DNA from: Gelatoporia subvermispora B
Lineage: Eukaryota > Basidiomycota > Agaricomycetes > Polyporales > Gelatoporiaceae
DNA: 64,000 nt
Direction of reading: 5' to 3'
NCBI GenBank assembly: GCA_000320605.2
Contig: KB445809.1
Coordinates: 248,001 to 312,000 of the forward strand
Shown: positions 47,512-59,469 of the stretch, piece by piece
Layout: each line of letters opens with the position of its first letter
Position numbering within the stretch: position 1 is the stretch's first letter
Notes under the pieces: generated by a model
Told to the model about the DNA's origin: nothing
The model's input: the letters and a program-made list of their open reading frames with translations, nothing else
The model's database searches: none
Made by a program: the position numbers and the translations under genes

Positions 47512-49479
47512 ATGTCTGGGTCCAACATTCCATCGCCCGAGCAGACCTACGCTAACGGTCTACTTCATTTGAGAGAAGGTCTCCCCGTGTGGAATCCAAA
47601 GCCGCCCCCCGTACAAGGAGAGGTCCATATTGGGGATGTTGGATATTTTAGACGCGGACAGTTCTATCGCTTCTTCAATACTTTTTCTCAGAACGCACCT
47701 GGCGGGGCAGATGTACACAACGAGCACGACACGTTCGCCGAGCTGGAACTGCCTCATAATGCGAATAGTTTACGAGCCGACCCAGAGTCGTGTTGTATCA
47801 GGATTAATGAGCCGCAATGCAGTAGCTCTATCAAGATCATCCGCCTTGAAGGTGAAGTTCAAGCAGCGTAAGTTCCCTGAGCTCACTATAAATTCCATCA
47901 CTAATGGGACCATTTCCAGACACATAGCTCGCGGCCGCTTTTCCGTAACACACGAGAACGGAGAAGGGGCGATGTTATTGATTCACGATAAGACTAGACG
48001 CGACGAATTTCACGACAATATGTGGATGAAACAACACGTCCTCCAGAATTTCGATCGCTGGGTCAAATATATTCAAGATACCATAGGCGCTTCCATCAGC
48101 GAAGACGATGTTTACTTTGTTCGAGGATTTGTGAAGACAAAGTCATGGACGATCGCAGCATTTCAGAGATCCTCAGCTTCGTACGAGGGTCGTATCGAGC
48201 TGCAGCAGACACCTGTGGCTCTTGGTGGAGGTGTCAAGTGGTCGAACAAGACAGGGCAAAGCCCGAGAGTGCATTCATGGCCACACAACACTACTACAGT
48301 ATCCCTCACGTCAGGTGAGGAGGTGAGTGCCAGTCTCCGTGCCTCCGTGACATACTTGTGTTGACCCGAAGCCATCCTCACCTATAGCCGGAGATGATCG
48401 TTCACAATGAAGAACGTGTGGCTAAAAAGCGACATCAAAGAGATCATGCAGAACGTACAGAGCCGACGAATACGGGGCAATCCCACCGGAGTCATATCGA
48501 CGAAGGCTTGGATGATATGAACAGTCCTCGGGAACGCATCGCTGGAGAGGCCATCATCCAGGACAGTGAGTCACCGAGCCATGTAAGTGCTGTCAATCGT
48601 ATCGCTACCATCGTTCGTTCAGCGCAAACTGCTGTCCTAAACCATCGTGATAGTCAAAAAGGGGAAAGCGAAAGAAAAGAAGATTGGCAGTACAATCGAC
48701 TATAGCACCGGCTGAGAAGGCTCCAAATAGTTCTGAGCACGATGGCACGGTAGGTATTCCTTGGAACTGTCGTTTGGGTTGTTCAACATCGAAAAACGTC
48801 TCGTAGAAAGATGATTGCCGAACACAAGGTCAAGGACTAGAGCTCGAAAGACCACACGATTATTCGAAATCACCGATGTCGTCTTCAGCCGCACAAACGG
48901 CTATCAGTGATACATCAATCTCGAATCCTGACTGTCCACCCCAGGGCTGCCAATGTGATTCGGATCTCAATCAATGTATATTTCTTCACTACTATAAGGT
49001 GAAGCGTCGTAGGTTTCTCCCTCGAAAGCTGGAAGCCCGTGCAGGACCACATACATTACCTCCGGACAGTCCACCAAGCGATCACACCGAAGTGGCTATA
49101 AATTTTGATGATGACGACGAGACATCTGTGATCGTCGTAAATGAAGATGAGGATGAGCAAGCGGTCGGTCACTCATATCTATTCTGAGTTATTGCGAATC
49201 TCACAGTTGGTACCGAACAGTTTCGGGACCCAGTCGATGATATCTTGACCTACATTCTCTCCGTAAGATTCTCCTCACGTCATTGTGCTTATATTTCTTC
49301 TATGTTCTTACAAAATTCATGCTCTATATCAGAACTCCTCAGCAAATATCGCGATGGCCAGCGACGCCGACGCATTTGCATTCTGCACGGTATCGTACCA
49401 CGTTTGCGTCGCTCACTACTTTACTCAGAACTTTGCATCGATCTACATAGAAGCATCAGTTACCCCAGGACTTCCTTGA
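47512..49479 (+). CDS. Conserved hypothetical protein with nuclear-localisation cluster (Agaricomycete-restricted family)
   Basis: ATG 47512; first exon 47512-47867, second 47920-48322, then several short exons to TGA 49477-49479. N-terminal signatures are LLHLREGLPVWNPKPPPV, EVHIGDVGYFRRGQFYRFFN and, after the first intron, GAMLLIHDKTRRDEF, MKQHVLQNFDRWVKYI and DVYFVRGFVKTKSW. I know this combination from uncharacterised proteins of mushrooms and polypores. The middle is charged and disordered, with a basic run SKRGKRKKRR that fits a nuclear-localisation signal. Next is a cysteine cluster with QCIFLHYYKVKRR, then an acidic stretch (FDDDDE, NEDEDE), and a conserved-looking tail DPVDDILTYIL with NIAMASDADAF. 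No catalytic motif. Nuclear action is inferred only from the basic cluster. It ends about 160 bp before the regulator gene. Confidence 0.7.
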
Positions 49480-49642
49480 GTCCTTGCAAGGCCATCGACC
49501 GCCTATCGATGTTGACCCGAGTGGCGGTAAGCTTAATTCAGTCATTTATGCTTCGCATGACGGACCACATTTCGTAGTCGGCACATTGAGGTCTACGTCA
49601 CAGCAATATCGGCACGCATCTTCACCCCAGCCCTACTTACCT

Positions 49643-52600
49643 ATGCAGACCTCTCGTACTATGTCACCCCCTGCGACCCACCTCGGGGAGATTAATCCGG
49701 ATGTGACTGCACATAGCCCGAGTGAGAGATATCAGCACGATAGGCCACAGAAACGTCTGTGAGTCCTGCGTCCTTTACATTGACTACTGGCTCCTGAGTC
49801 GATGCGATCTCTTAAACTATGTACATACACTTACATACACGGATACCTTTCCCATTGATTTCCCTTCATTTTCGCTGGATTCTTCGCTTGACATTGTATA
49901 TCTCTGACGACCTGTCGTGAAGCCCGGAAACCTGTAGGCGCTGCAAGAAATTGAAGGTGAGTTTGTGCCCTAGATCCTGTCATTCGCAACTTATGGCTCG
50001 ATGTGCACTTTTCTTATCCTATCTGACCTATGTACGACCACAATGTGGACCATAACCTATCATGTGCCTCATAAATTGGATGCGCCACCGGCAGATGATT
50101 TGTGAATTTCCACCAGGACAAAGTACTTGCAAACGTTGCAAGAGCAGCGGACACTCGTGCCTTGCTAGGAGCCACAAGCCGCAGAGCCTGTTCAAGTGAG
50201 TAACTTCCTACCATATTGAATCAATTTATCTGCCCCCCCTCCCCACAAACTTTGCCCAGAGTGCATCTATTCGTTCCCGTGTTCATCATGATCTCTGCAC
50301 CCCGTGCAGAGAGCCATAATCATACTGCTGTTTCCTCGGTTTGACTGGTACTAACGTCCTACTCTTGAATTCTTGCAGTGATCAGTATCTCGATGAGCAG
50401 ATTTATCATCAGGATGTCATAATCGAGTCTTTGCTGAAGTCTCTTCACCGAGTGCGTACATAACTATCATTGGCACGACCGTGTTTCTGACACCTTGAAT
50501 CAACTTCTCGGCCTTGCGGTCTCGTATAATACTTTGTTCAATTCGGAATGCCTAGCCCGTTGCAACTCCGCTCTCAATTGCTACCAACCACCCAGCATCC
50601 TTGGATACAAATGTCAAACATAGCGATGCAATCTCGCGACGGGACCTTTTACCATCGAGCATACAAAACACCAGCATGTCCGAGGAGCCTGCGGTGCTCC
50701 GTCTAAGCTCCCGTCTTCATAGAGACCCTAACCTTGAGGACTTAATCGATGATAAGACAAAATTGGTCCCTGGTACTCGCACAAAAGCGGAGATAGAACC
50801 AGAAGTCGTCGACTCGCCTGACGAACCCTCCGTGGACCCAGTATTTGATCTTGGCACGAGAACATCTCTGTTTCAGGGCCACCGTCCGCCGGAGATCATG
50901 GTTCATGGATTGGTGACCTCTCTTGATGTCGACAGGTTATTTGAAATGTGCGTCTTGCCATCTTACTTCTTGACCTCTTTTCCGACGTGCTATTGCAGCT
51001 TCTTCACGCATTTGAACGTAGGTGCTCATCTAGAAAGCAGTTCTGAAGCACCAACCTTCTCCTTAGCCCCACCTTTCTCTGCTCGATCGCGAGCTCCATA
51101 CTCCCGCGTATACCTCTGTCACGTGTCCATTCTTATTCACTGCCAGTGGGTACGCAATTTGTCTATTCGACGCAGTAAAAACTGATGTGGAACCAGTCTG
51201 CGCGGTATCATGGCGCTATTACAAGGAGAAGTTGGAGATGTACCCCATAGCCATGTACTTCGCTGAGTGTGCAGCAGCAGAGGGAGTATTGAATGACTTG
51301 CAGTCGGAGGAGCTTGCACAGGCTTACATCCTGATGAGTCACTATTCTCGACCTACACGAAGGTGGACGGACGATAAAAGCTGGCTGTACACTAGCCTTG
51401 CCGTTCGGTATGTGTTGTGTGACTATCATTGAAGGCTGAAATGACAATACTGTGTTCAGGATTACAATGACTCTCAACTTGCATCAAGTGTCTACTTTGC
51501 AGCCACAGAAGCAGCGAAAAACACGAATGATCTTAAATCAGATGCGGCTTCAGCTGGTTTGCTACAATGCAGACCAAATGATGGCCGCACAGTCCGGCAA
51601 ACCCTCCACCGCAAAGAAAGACTAATGAGTATTATATTCCGCTGACCCGATACAAACTAACGTGAAGATCCCTTTAGCACTATTCGGCATCCCGCAGATT
51701 GGTACAAGACTTCATCTCTCAATCAATCGGTACGATACAAAAGCATTTACTGTAACCTGACCATCTGACGCCTGTTCTTAGTTTGACATTGCCCTGTGTG
51801 CATATACTGCACACTTGCATATTCTAGCTGGGTTTCATGATAAGATATATTCTGACCCGGACTCGCCGACGGGTCTCAATGAGGTAAATGTCCACAACTT
51901 CTTCCTCAGTTGAAAGAGAGTAATACCATCTAGAATCTTGACTTGCACTCTGTGATATCGCGTTTTGACGAGAAAATGACCGAGAATTTCGAAGAGTGGA
52001 TTCGGCGATTCCACAAAGAGTCGGACATGCAAGGTGAGCATTTCTCTCTCTATCTCTCATTGACCCAAACAAAACACTTATTTGCGCAGACCCTGAATGC
52101 CGTTTCCGTGCTTCGGTACTACTGTTGTACGTCTGACATGGCCTTGTCAAAACGAGTGATACACTGAAGTAGCAATGCAGTCTCACCAATTCCTCACGAC
52201 TTGTGATGTACTCCTTTGGTCTCCAACACGCCTTGAGCCGCGGGTTTCATGTGAAAGATATGCTCTTCCTCATCAAGGTAGATCTTCCTGGTCCAGAGAC
52301 CCATATATAATTTTGTGTGCTAACCTGATTGCAGTCTTTCGATTACGCGAAGTCAGTCATTACTGCCATGGTCGAGTCTCTGGCACCCAGCGGCTATATG
52401 CGATACTCTCCAGATGGTATGAGCTCCTAGGAAATGTCAAGTAGAATCCCGCTCAAATATGTGTCAGCTCATTTCATATATGCATCCTTTGCATCTGTGG
52501 TCTTGTTGAAGGTGTGCTACACTACGCTGTTGATGTACCGTTGACGCTTGACAATGCTGCCATCAGCTGACGAGTCCGGAACTCGCGATATACATCACGG

Positions 52601-52803
52601 AGAAGCAGACAGCAGTAATTTTTGACTTGATTGGACGGTTGATTCAAACATTCAACTCTCCAACCACCGCTGTGGACGACTATCACACTCCGAAGCTCCA
52701 CGCTCGCTTCCTTACCAGGCTTTTGTCCAAACATCGCCGCGGCGTCGATTCCGATGTTCGTGATACTCAGCCATCGCCTCAGGAAAACGTTCATGGCTCA
52801 TGA
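49643..52803 (+). CDS. Zn2Cys6 transcription factor (PriB-like, fungal-specific TF domain)
   Basis: The DNA-binding domain is split by an intron: PETCRRCKKLK, then MICEFPPGQSTCKRCKSSGHSC, giving the six zinc-binding cysteines. Next come YLDEQIYHQDVIIESLLKSL (possible dimer helix), a disordered part, then the middle-homology region: FFTHLN, HLSLLDRELHTPAYT, CPFLFTAICAVS, YYKEKLEMYPIAMYFAEC, AQAYILMSHYSRPTRRW and YTSLAVRITMTLNLHQ. Later exons give FDIALCAYTAHLHILAGFH, LQHALSRGFHVKDMLFL, ESLAPSGYMRYSPDG and FDLIGRLIQTFNSPTTAVDD with HTPKLHARF, ending at 52803. I recall the same C-terminal series from PriB-like basidiomycete regulators. The start is uncertain: 49643 is the first in-frame ATG I can defend. 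Targets unknown. Confidence 0.82.
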
Positions 52804-53185
52804 ATCGAGCCACCGAATGCAAATGTTGACGGCTTGACACGCTACTGGAATGTTATTCGAAGCTGTTGTTCTCCTAGTCATGGCCATACAGTCTATTGTC
52901 ATTCCCTCATAATGTCTGTTCATCGAACGGTTCAAATTCACAAACAATAAGGGCCGGTCTCACGTATGTGTGCCAATTAATGCAACACCCTCGTGCACGT
53001 GAGCCTCCCGCGCCTCAGCACGTGCAGTATCACGCCAGCGCGCGCGACGGCCGCGACGAGCGACTGCCTCTCACCGCAAGTATCCACCCATATGTTTGCC
53101 AAATAAGTGCTGGACTCTGTCGTGATTATTCTCTAAGGCTACACATCTGCACGGTAACCGCGCGGGTATCGCTAATTCACCGCCG
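52804..53185. other. Intergenic, convergent genes
   Basis: About 380 bp between the regulator (+) and the isomerase 3' end (-). No feature recognised. Confidence 0.4.
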
Positions 53186-54948
53186 TCACGCTCCCCACTC
53201 GGCCCACCAAACCTCGCCCTCGTCACCCTCAACCAACTCCAATGCGACCTCATTCCCCGGCCTCACGTACACTACCGTCCCCATCTCCGCGCGCATCTCC
53301 TCATTCTCCTCTTCCTTTGCTTCCGCGCTCGCCCTGATCCTCACCGTGCCCTTCAGCACAATACCCACCATCGGGCCTTTGATCGGGCCTAGCCGCTCCT
53401 CGCGTGCGTTTTGAGCGAGCGTCGTCCCAAGCACCGCGAATTCCTCGAGCGGCGGGCGGTACGCCTGCGTGCGATGCGCCCGCGCAAGATGGTACGGCTC
53501 GTGCGGGAGCGCCCAGTGCGACGCGGGGCGGGCGGTGAACGAGAGCGCGGAGACGAACGCATGGGCCTGCTGCCGCCGCTCGGCAGGGTCGACGAACCCG
53601 GCGTTGAGGACGTTGTCGGAGGTGGCCATGCATTCGATGATATCTGCGCGTAGGGGGCACCGGCGGTCAGCCTGACGTCAAGCGGCTGGGTATATGCGAA
53701 GAGGACTGGGTGTATGCGGGTACATACGCGGAAAGGAGGTACTCACCACCCTCGAGGTATGCGTGCACCTCGTCCGCGCCGATGTAGACCGCCTCACCCC
53801 TCTTCAACTTCACGTAGTTCATGCAGAACACACACGCGAGCACGCCTACATCCCCAGGGTACTGGTCGCCGACCTTGAGAACAAGCCTGCCCACCTCCTC
53901 CGCGCCATCTCCCCTGCCGATCGCCGCGCCTGCGCCCCGGCCCGCATTCGCGCTTTCCTTCACGCGCTTATACAGCGCCCGCACCTCCGCCTCCGCGCCG
54001 TCCGGCCTGCTCACAAGTGCACCAAACACGCGCCGGAGCAGCGCCTGTGACGGAATGGTGATGAAGCTGTCCACGAGCCCATCGTCACCGACTGCGCGCC
54101 AGAGCTCGGAGACGCCGAGGAGGAACGTGCGGATTTCCTCGAGCGGGCGGAAGCCGACAAAGCCTGTGAATGCCGCGTCCTGATCTGCAGGCCGCACGAG
54201 CACGGGGTCTGCTCCCTGCACGGTGCGCAGCGGCGGTCCGATCGCGACCGCGATCTCTGGCTTGTGGTTTGCATCGACGAACGACGAGGGGTCCTTCGCG
54301 TGCAGTTGCGCGGCCAGGTCCTTGTCGGGGTGCACCTGTAGGGGCAGCGCCTTCTGGATGGAGAGGATCTTGAAGAGGAAGGGAAGCTGCGGGGATTGCG
54401 GCCATTTCTCGAGAAGAGGCGCGCCGAGCGTGTGGGTGGGCGAGGTCGTGATGAGCTTTTGTAATGGAATATCGGGTGCGTCGAACAGATGCGCCGGGCC
54501 ATTCCGGTGTGTTCCCATCCAGAGCTACAACAGGACACAGCGAGTCAGAATCACCATTCGCAGGACAGGGAATCCACATGAGTGGCATCAAGTCATCGTA
54601 GCAAAGATTGAGACACAGAATGTGACGCTGCATGCGCAGTTTTGGAGGGTCAACGGGAGGCACTGCTTCTGCTTACTTTCTGTGCATACCGCGACAGACT
54701 ATGGCGTCCGCAGTGGGCAACGTCCAGAGATGCCACAAGTGGAATTCCCTGATGTCAAGTAAAAGACTCGCCTCTGAATATGGCTTGTTATCCTCGACCC
54801 TGAAATCGCGCCCTACAGCGTTTGGCCCAACCTTTGAGACGAGCGAGGCGTTCCCGATTTTCCCCCAGTCATAATTGTTCGGGGCTGCTTTGAGTCGAAT
54901 GAGATTTGGAGGCTGCACGAGAATATCTGTTGCCTTCGTCGCAGCCAT
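53186..54948 (-). CDS. manA: Mannose-6-phosphate isomerase (type I phosphomannose isomerase)
   Basis: Zinc enzyme interconverting fructose-6-phosphate and mannose-6-phosphate, the entry to GDP-mannose for glycosylation and cell wall. Three exons (complement of 54772-54948, 53747-54524, 53186-53643) give 470 residues. Motifs are NNYDWGKIG near the start, PYSE joined to LWMGTH, FKILSIQKALPLQVHPDKDLA, NHKPEIAVAIGP (family NHKPE), FTGFVGFRPLEEI, YVKLKRGEAVYIGADEVHAYLEG, then DIIECMATSDNVLNAG. The first intron (247 nt) works only with a GC donor (GAG|GCGAGT); the GT choice one codon on breaks the frame. It is somewhat longer than most family members because of alanine/glycine- and glutamate-rich inserts. 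A decayed copy lies at 45958-47110. Confidence 0.92.
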
Positions 54949-55533
54949 TATTGCAGTACTTTATACTGATGCACGCGGCGAACTGAGACGGTGTTGTGGG
55001 GATAGATATGAAAGGCGGTCAGTCATGTTGTTGACTTATATAAGTCATCTGGCTTCAGTGGAGAGATCGGGCAGCCTTCGCGTCCACGACGGCATCGCGA
55101 GCTCGATATGGCAAGTCATGACGGATCCATGACGTCACGCGTTTCGATGCGTGTCGTGCTGAGTCCAACGACGTCCGCAGCTAAGCAAGAGCTGTTCTTT
55201 CAATCGAAAAATCGCACTATATGACAAAAGATAAGTAACTACCCATCTAGGAGAACAGGTGCGGACATGGGAGGTATTCATGTAGGAATGTTCTATCCGA
55301 ATTACGCGATTTATTTGTTCGCTGGCATTCTGAAAGACCAACGATCCTGGTGAAACCTGGCTGGTCGATAAACATTGCGGAACTCGTCGATAAGATATAC
55401 ACTGTGCGTGTTGGGGGAAGACTCAGGTTCGCCTCTGCTTCTCCAAGGAGTTCAGGATAGTAGCCAAGATACTCACTCTGTTCGTCATAGCTACGCCATT
55501 CATCACAAAGCTCGCACTATGTCTGTCGTTGGG
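54949..55533. other. Isomerase promoter region and intergenic DNA
   Basis: The minus-strand promoter has TATATAAG at about 55035-55042. The segment at about 55030-55200 is also present beside the decayed isomerase copy (46930-47110), with shared blocks ATCGGGCAG, GGCAAGTCA and ACGACGTCCGC. No gene is seen further right. Confidence 0.6.
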
Positions 55534-56886
55534 TCAAGTCAGAGGAGGTAACGTAGCTGAAGAATAAATATAATTACATAATTGGCATGATTCACGTGCG
55601 TATGTCGGGTCCGCCCCATGTTGTACTGCGCTCGCCCGTCGCACGAGAAGTCTCAATGTCTGCTCGGTCCGACTGATGTATATATCTCGCACTGTGATGT
55701 AAATCAAACATATGAGCTGAATTAGAAGCCGCACGAAGCACTTTGACCAACCAGCTCCTTGGGATCTGTTGGCTAGCATAAACCGGATCTTGGATCCTCC
55801 CGTTTTTGCATCCCGAATCTTTATGAACCCTGACGATGACGCATACGCAATCCATTGTCCATCGTCTGTCATGGCCATTGAGATGATATCCCGAGTCTGT
55901 TGGAGGGCAGCGACACAAGCAATCATCGCCTTCGCAATAGAGAAGCCGATGCACTCACTGGATTCATGTTACTACCTGCCCTCCAACCATCGACGTAGTA
56001 CGTCACTGGAGGCGCCATGGTAGTGAACTCAAACCTCCGAATTTTCCCGTCGGTTTGACAACAGAGAAGCGCACTTGAGTTCGGGGCAAAGGCCATGAGC
56101 TTGACCAGAGTCCGATCCCGAGCGTAGCGTCGGATGCGCTTGCGCTGTAAGACATCCCAAACCCGAACGACGCCCTCATCATCCGCCGTTGCTACAAAGA
56201 ACGCGTCTTCAGAGATGGAGACCAAAACAACTTGACTAGTTGCTGTAACATCGTGCACTAGGGAACAAAGGTGCGTTCGGAATGCCTCAGTGACTGTCTA
56301 TGCAATAAAGAGGTCCGCAATCTGACTCACAAATGATAGCATTGACGGGATTATTGACGGGAAACACCTCAGTCTTTCCGTTTTTTACACCAAACACAAT
56401 CGTCGAGCCATCCCTGGACCATGCCATGGGGGTGCCTTGGCGCTCCTTGGCCAAGCGGAACAGTGTGCGTCGTTCTCGTATATTCCATACCTGTCGGCAG
56501 CATGAGGCAACTATCCGGGAGTGATGCCAGAAACGAACCTCTGTACAACTCGGATGTGACCTCTGCATCACCAGGTAACGCGAGTCCGGGCTGAACCAGA
56601 TGTCAAACAACTGGGGCCCAGAATCATCGAAAGTCCCGATCACAAATTCACTATGACGAGAGTTCAATATGCAGCTCAATGTCTTAGAGACTAGCGATAC
56701 ATACTGCATTATGGCCAGATTGGCGGAATTCACGAGGCGAACCGAATTGAGCGCCCGGGAATACTGAGCACATAGTCTTCCACTAGGCGATATTGCAACT
56801 AAATTGCGATACCTAGATGGTATGTAAGTACGCCTCAGTGGCTGAAGAACGTTGGTGCGGAGGAGCGAATTGTGATGCAAGAACAT
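55534..56886 (-). CDS. WD40-repeat-like protein
   Basis: Start at the complement of 56884-56886 (MFLHHNSLLRTNV). Repeat-like units follow: LVAISPSGRLCAQYSR, FDIWFSPDSRYLVMQRS with VRFWHHSRIV, VWNIRERRTLFRLAK with MAWSRDGSTIVFGVKNG, then VVLVSISEDAFFVATADDEGVVRVWD and LMAFAPNSSALLCCQTDGKI. At least three introns. Near the 3' end two frames compete (IISMAMTDDGQWIAYAS with GFIKIRDAKTGG is the WD-like one), so the last exons are uncertain. No NACHT or F-box is attached. It begins only about 48 bp beyond the end of the F-box gene on the same strand. Role unknown. Confidence 0.6.
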
Positions 56887-56934
56887 GAAACTATAATTAC
56901 GTTTCGTCTTCCCAAGAACCCTCAGAAATGACGG

Positions 56935-57849
56935 TCAAAGCTTCACTCTTCCCAAGGTCATCAAGATAGAATATTCGTGAGCTGATATGTGCATCTTGAG
57001 GTATATCCATTTCAAAATCTGCTCAGAAACATCAGTGACTGGCGAGCGATCCTCAAAATGATACATACCTGGGTTAGGCGTATAGACGCCTAGATGCTGC
57101 AGTGTGTTCTTTGCTGCATACACAATCTCTTTAAGCTCGCTGTACCAATTCATATTATCTGGAGCAATGATGTCGATTGATTGAAGTGATTTCAAGGACG
57201 AACTGCGTCGGATCCAAGATAGAAAGCTGTTCAGATGGTCGAGGGAACGTACTCCTCGGAAGCTCAATTTCTTGAGAAGCGTCAGTTGGTCGCATTCTGC
57301 ATTGACGAATTCCGCAGGGACTCCGGGACACCTGCATTGCACATTGTTCAACACGAGATCAGTTAAAGCGGGGGCCCCCGAGATGAACATCTCCAAATGT
57401 GGCAGCGAGTAAAACATGCACTCCGACAGGTACAAATACCTCAAGGAGGAGAGGTCCGTTCTAATTTGCACTCGATAGGTTGACATCTCCCAGTTGAAAT
57501 TGTGCAAAGAGATTGAAGTGAGAGCCGTCACATGGGAGTCGAGCAGACGGAGGATGCGGAGCGCGTATGAATGGGCTGGTATGAGAGGCGAGTCGACAAC
57601 GCGCAAATGTCGTAGACGCTGTAAGGTAAATCCAGGGAAATGATCGCCCCCGCTGATACGCTTCGAGATCAGGTTGAAGGATTCCTTGTCTCAAATTAAG
57701 TGGCTGGCTTGGAGGTGATATCTGGCAGCATGGGTCCAGTTCTTGCAGACAAGAGAGCAGCGGCGTAGGGCTCCCTGGTTATCCCACAGGAAATCGATGA
57801 CGTGCTCCTGAACTTCAGCAGGGAGAGGAGGGCCTTGAGTAGAAGTCAT
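56935..57849 (-). pseudogene. F-box protein gene with an in-frame stop
   Basis: ATG at the complement of 57847-57849 gives LPAEVQEHVIDFLWDNQGAL and RRCSLVCKNWTHAARYHL, a clear F-box. Two codons after SHL the same frame has TGA (complement of 57691-57693), then continues open without any shift: DKESFNLISKRISGG, LRHLRVVDSPLIPAHSYALRIL, LRYLYLSECMFYSLPHLE, LTLLKKLSFRGVRSLDHL and GVYTPNP. A short intron and final exon end at TGA 56935-56937. I see no intron that would remove the TGA. Either the gene was silenced by one nonsense change, or the base is a sequence error. Confidence 0.72.
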
Positions 57850-59413
57850 ATATGCTAGATGGAGGCTGGACTGGAGGTGCCCAAAACGTATACGCAGCTG
57901 CGCTATTACGACCTGCGCCGACGAGTCTCTCCAGTCTACCTGAGCTGCAAGCGCTGTGAACTCTCACGTGGTTGTTGCCACCTGTCAAAGATGCCTAGTG
58001 GCCAATATCAGACCGCAGTGAGCTCCAGCAGCATCTGGCCCCGCGAGAGGGTGGGTATACGAGTTCACGACCTCGAGATGGCTGCCTTACTAGCTGTACA
58101 CTCGGATAGGAGAGCTGGTCACGACGGGCAATGGCCGATAATCCCTCCCCACAACAGGCTTGTGAAAGTACCTGGAATGGTTTCCTGTTCACGAAACTGT
58201 TCCGGACCTAAAAATGTAACGTATTTGCCTTCCATATCTGGATAAATATGCGTTAAATACAGTGCATAAAGTACTGATCCCGGCCAAAGCTTAAAAATGT
58301 TTAGCCTGAAGTACGCTATATGTGGTACATACCCCTTTGACTTTTCGATTTCAGGTCCGGAACATTCTTGTCAACAGGAAACCATTTTAAGGCTCGTCCA
58401 AGCCTGTTCTGGAGTGGAATTATCGGCCATTTCCCGTCGTGGGTCTGTGATATCACAGCTTTATCCGTCTGTTTGACTTTGTTAGGATCAGAGGCTAATG
58501 ACTTTGACGCCGGAGAATTTCCGTTGTCATCTCTCCGATCTGGCGTGGGATTAAGGGAGGTCACCGAGCCAGGAAGTGCTGCTGTGCTTTCAACGGCTGT
58601 GATATCAATTTCAAGCGTACGCGTATAACGTCAGAGTTTGCCCTTTTTTCAAGCCATTATACCTGAGGCATTAACTGACCGCCAACCTTCTATACACGTC
58701 TACGATTCCGGGATCCGTTTTTGAGGACCATAATGACACCGTCCTAAATGGTATGCCCCGCTACTTAGCGACAAGCAACGCGTGATTTTTAGCGGATACT
58801 CAGGCCGGGAGATGACTCAGACACTCCCAAAATCGACCACGAGTCACTCCCCAATGAGAACCACGGCCAAAAGCATCCGTCGTATCGATATATGGGAATG
58901 TGATAGCCGTGAAAAGCAGAGATTTTGAAACTTGAAGCAGCTGCTGATATGTCGCCAGTGAAAACAGCGGGGCAGCGCAATGCGCGCAGAACTAGATCGA
59001 AGACGATAGAAAGGGAACCGCCAAGATGGGTCAAGGCGCAATGACGTCACCTGGCGTTGAGTTCCGCATTAGGCGATATCTGTCAACAAAGCATAACATT
59101 GCTGAGGTTCCGCGGTGGGCGTCGACGTGAACCGAGCCTTGTACATTGACCTAGTGCTCTCGCCTGATATTCATGCTTGGCCCAAAACTTCCCGGGACAA
59201 ATATTTGCTACGCTTTGCCGTTATCATAGTGCTGTTACTTAGAGCAGTTACCTCTCTGCGCATGCAGAATGGTGCAATCGCGAAACATTTCCAGAGAGTT
59301 CCAGACACGGCAGTTATGGGACTCTCGGCTTTTCTCGATCTCCATTCCTATCACGTTGCTGCAAGCCTATGGGGATATGACGACGTATGTATCTTGTCTT
59401 GTGTCATAGCTTA
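57850..59413. other. Intergenic with an inverted repeat
   Basis: About 1.6 kb between the F-box start (-) and the second hsp20 promoter (+). The inverted repeat at 58120-58441 is listed separately. Nothing else recognised. Confidence 0.4.
58120..58441. repeat. Imperfect inverted repeat, arms about 90 bp
   Basis: The left arm (58120-58210) and the reverse complement of the right arm (58352-58441) align along their length. Shared blocks are CACGACGGG, AATGGCCGATAAT, AACAGGCTTG, ATGGTTTCCTGTT and TTCCGGACCT. The spacer is about 140 nt. Transcription would give a long imperfect hairpin. No terminal target-site duplication was evident. Confidence 0.8.
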
Positions 59414-59426
59414 TTCTCGAAATTTC
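59414..59426 (+). promoter_or_regulatory. Heat-shock element, perfect three-unit
   Basis: TTC-TC-GAA-AT-TTC, 172 nt before the second hsp20 start. Same arrangement (element, then TATA) as at the first hsp20 gene. Confidence 0.78.
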
Positions 59427-59469
59427 GCAGGCTCATTGAATGCCCTCTTCCGCTAGACCCTCGCGGGCA

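Noticed and set aside
53667..54663. Alternative long frames over the isomerase gene
   Set aside because: Out-of-frame shadows. Only one frame on the minus strand carries the NHKPE and zinc-site motifs.
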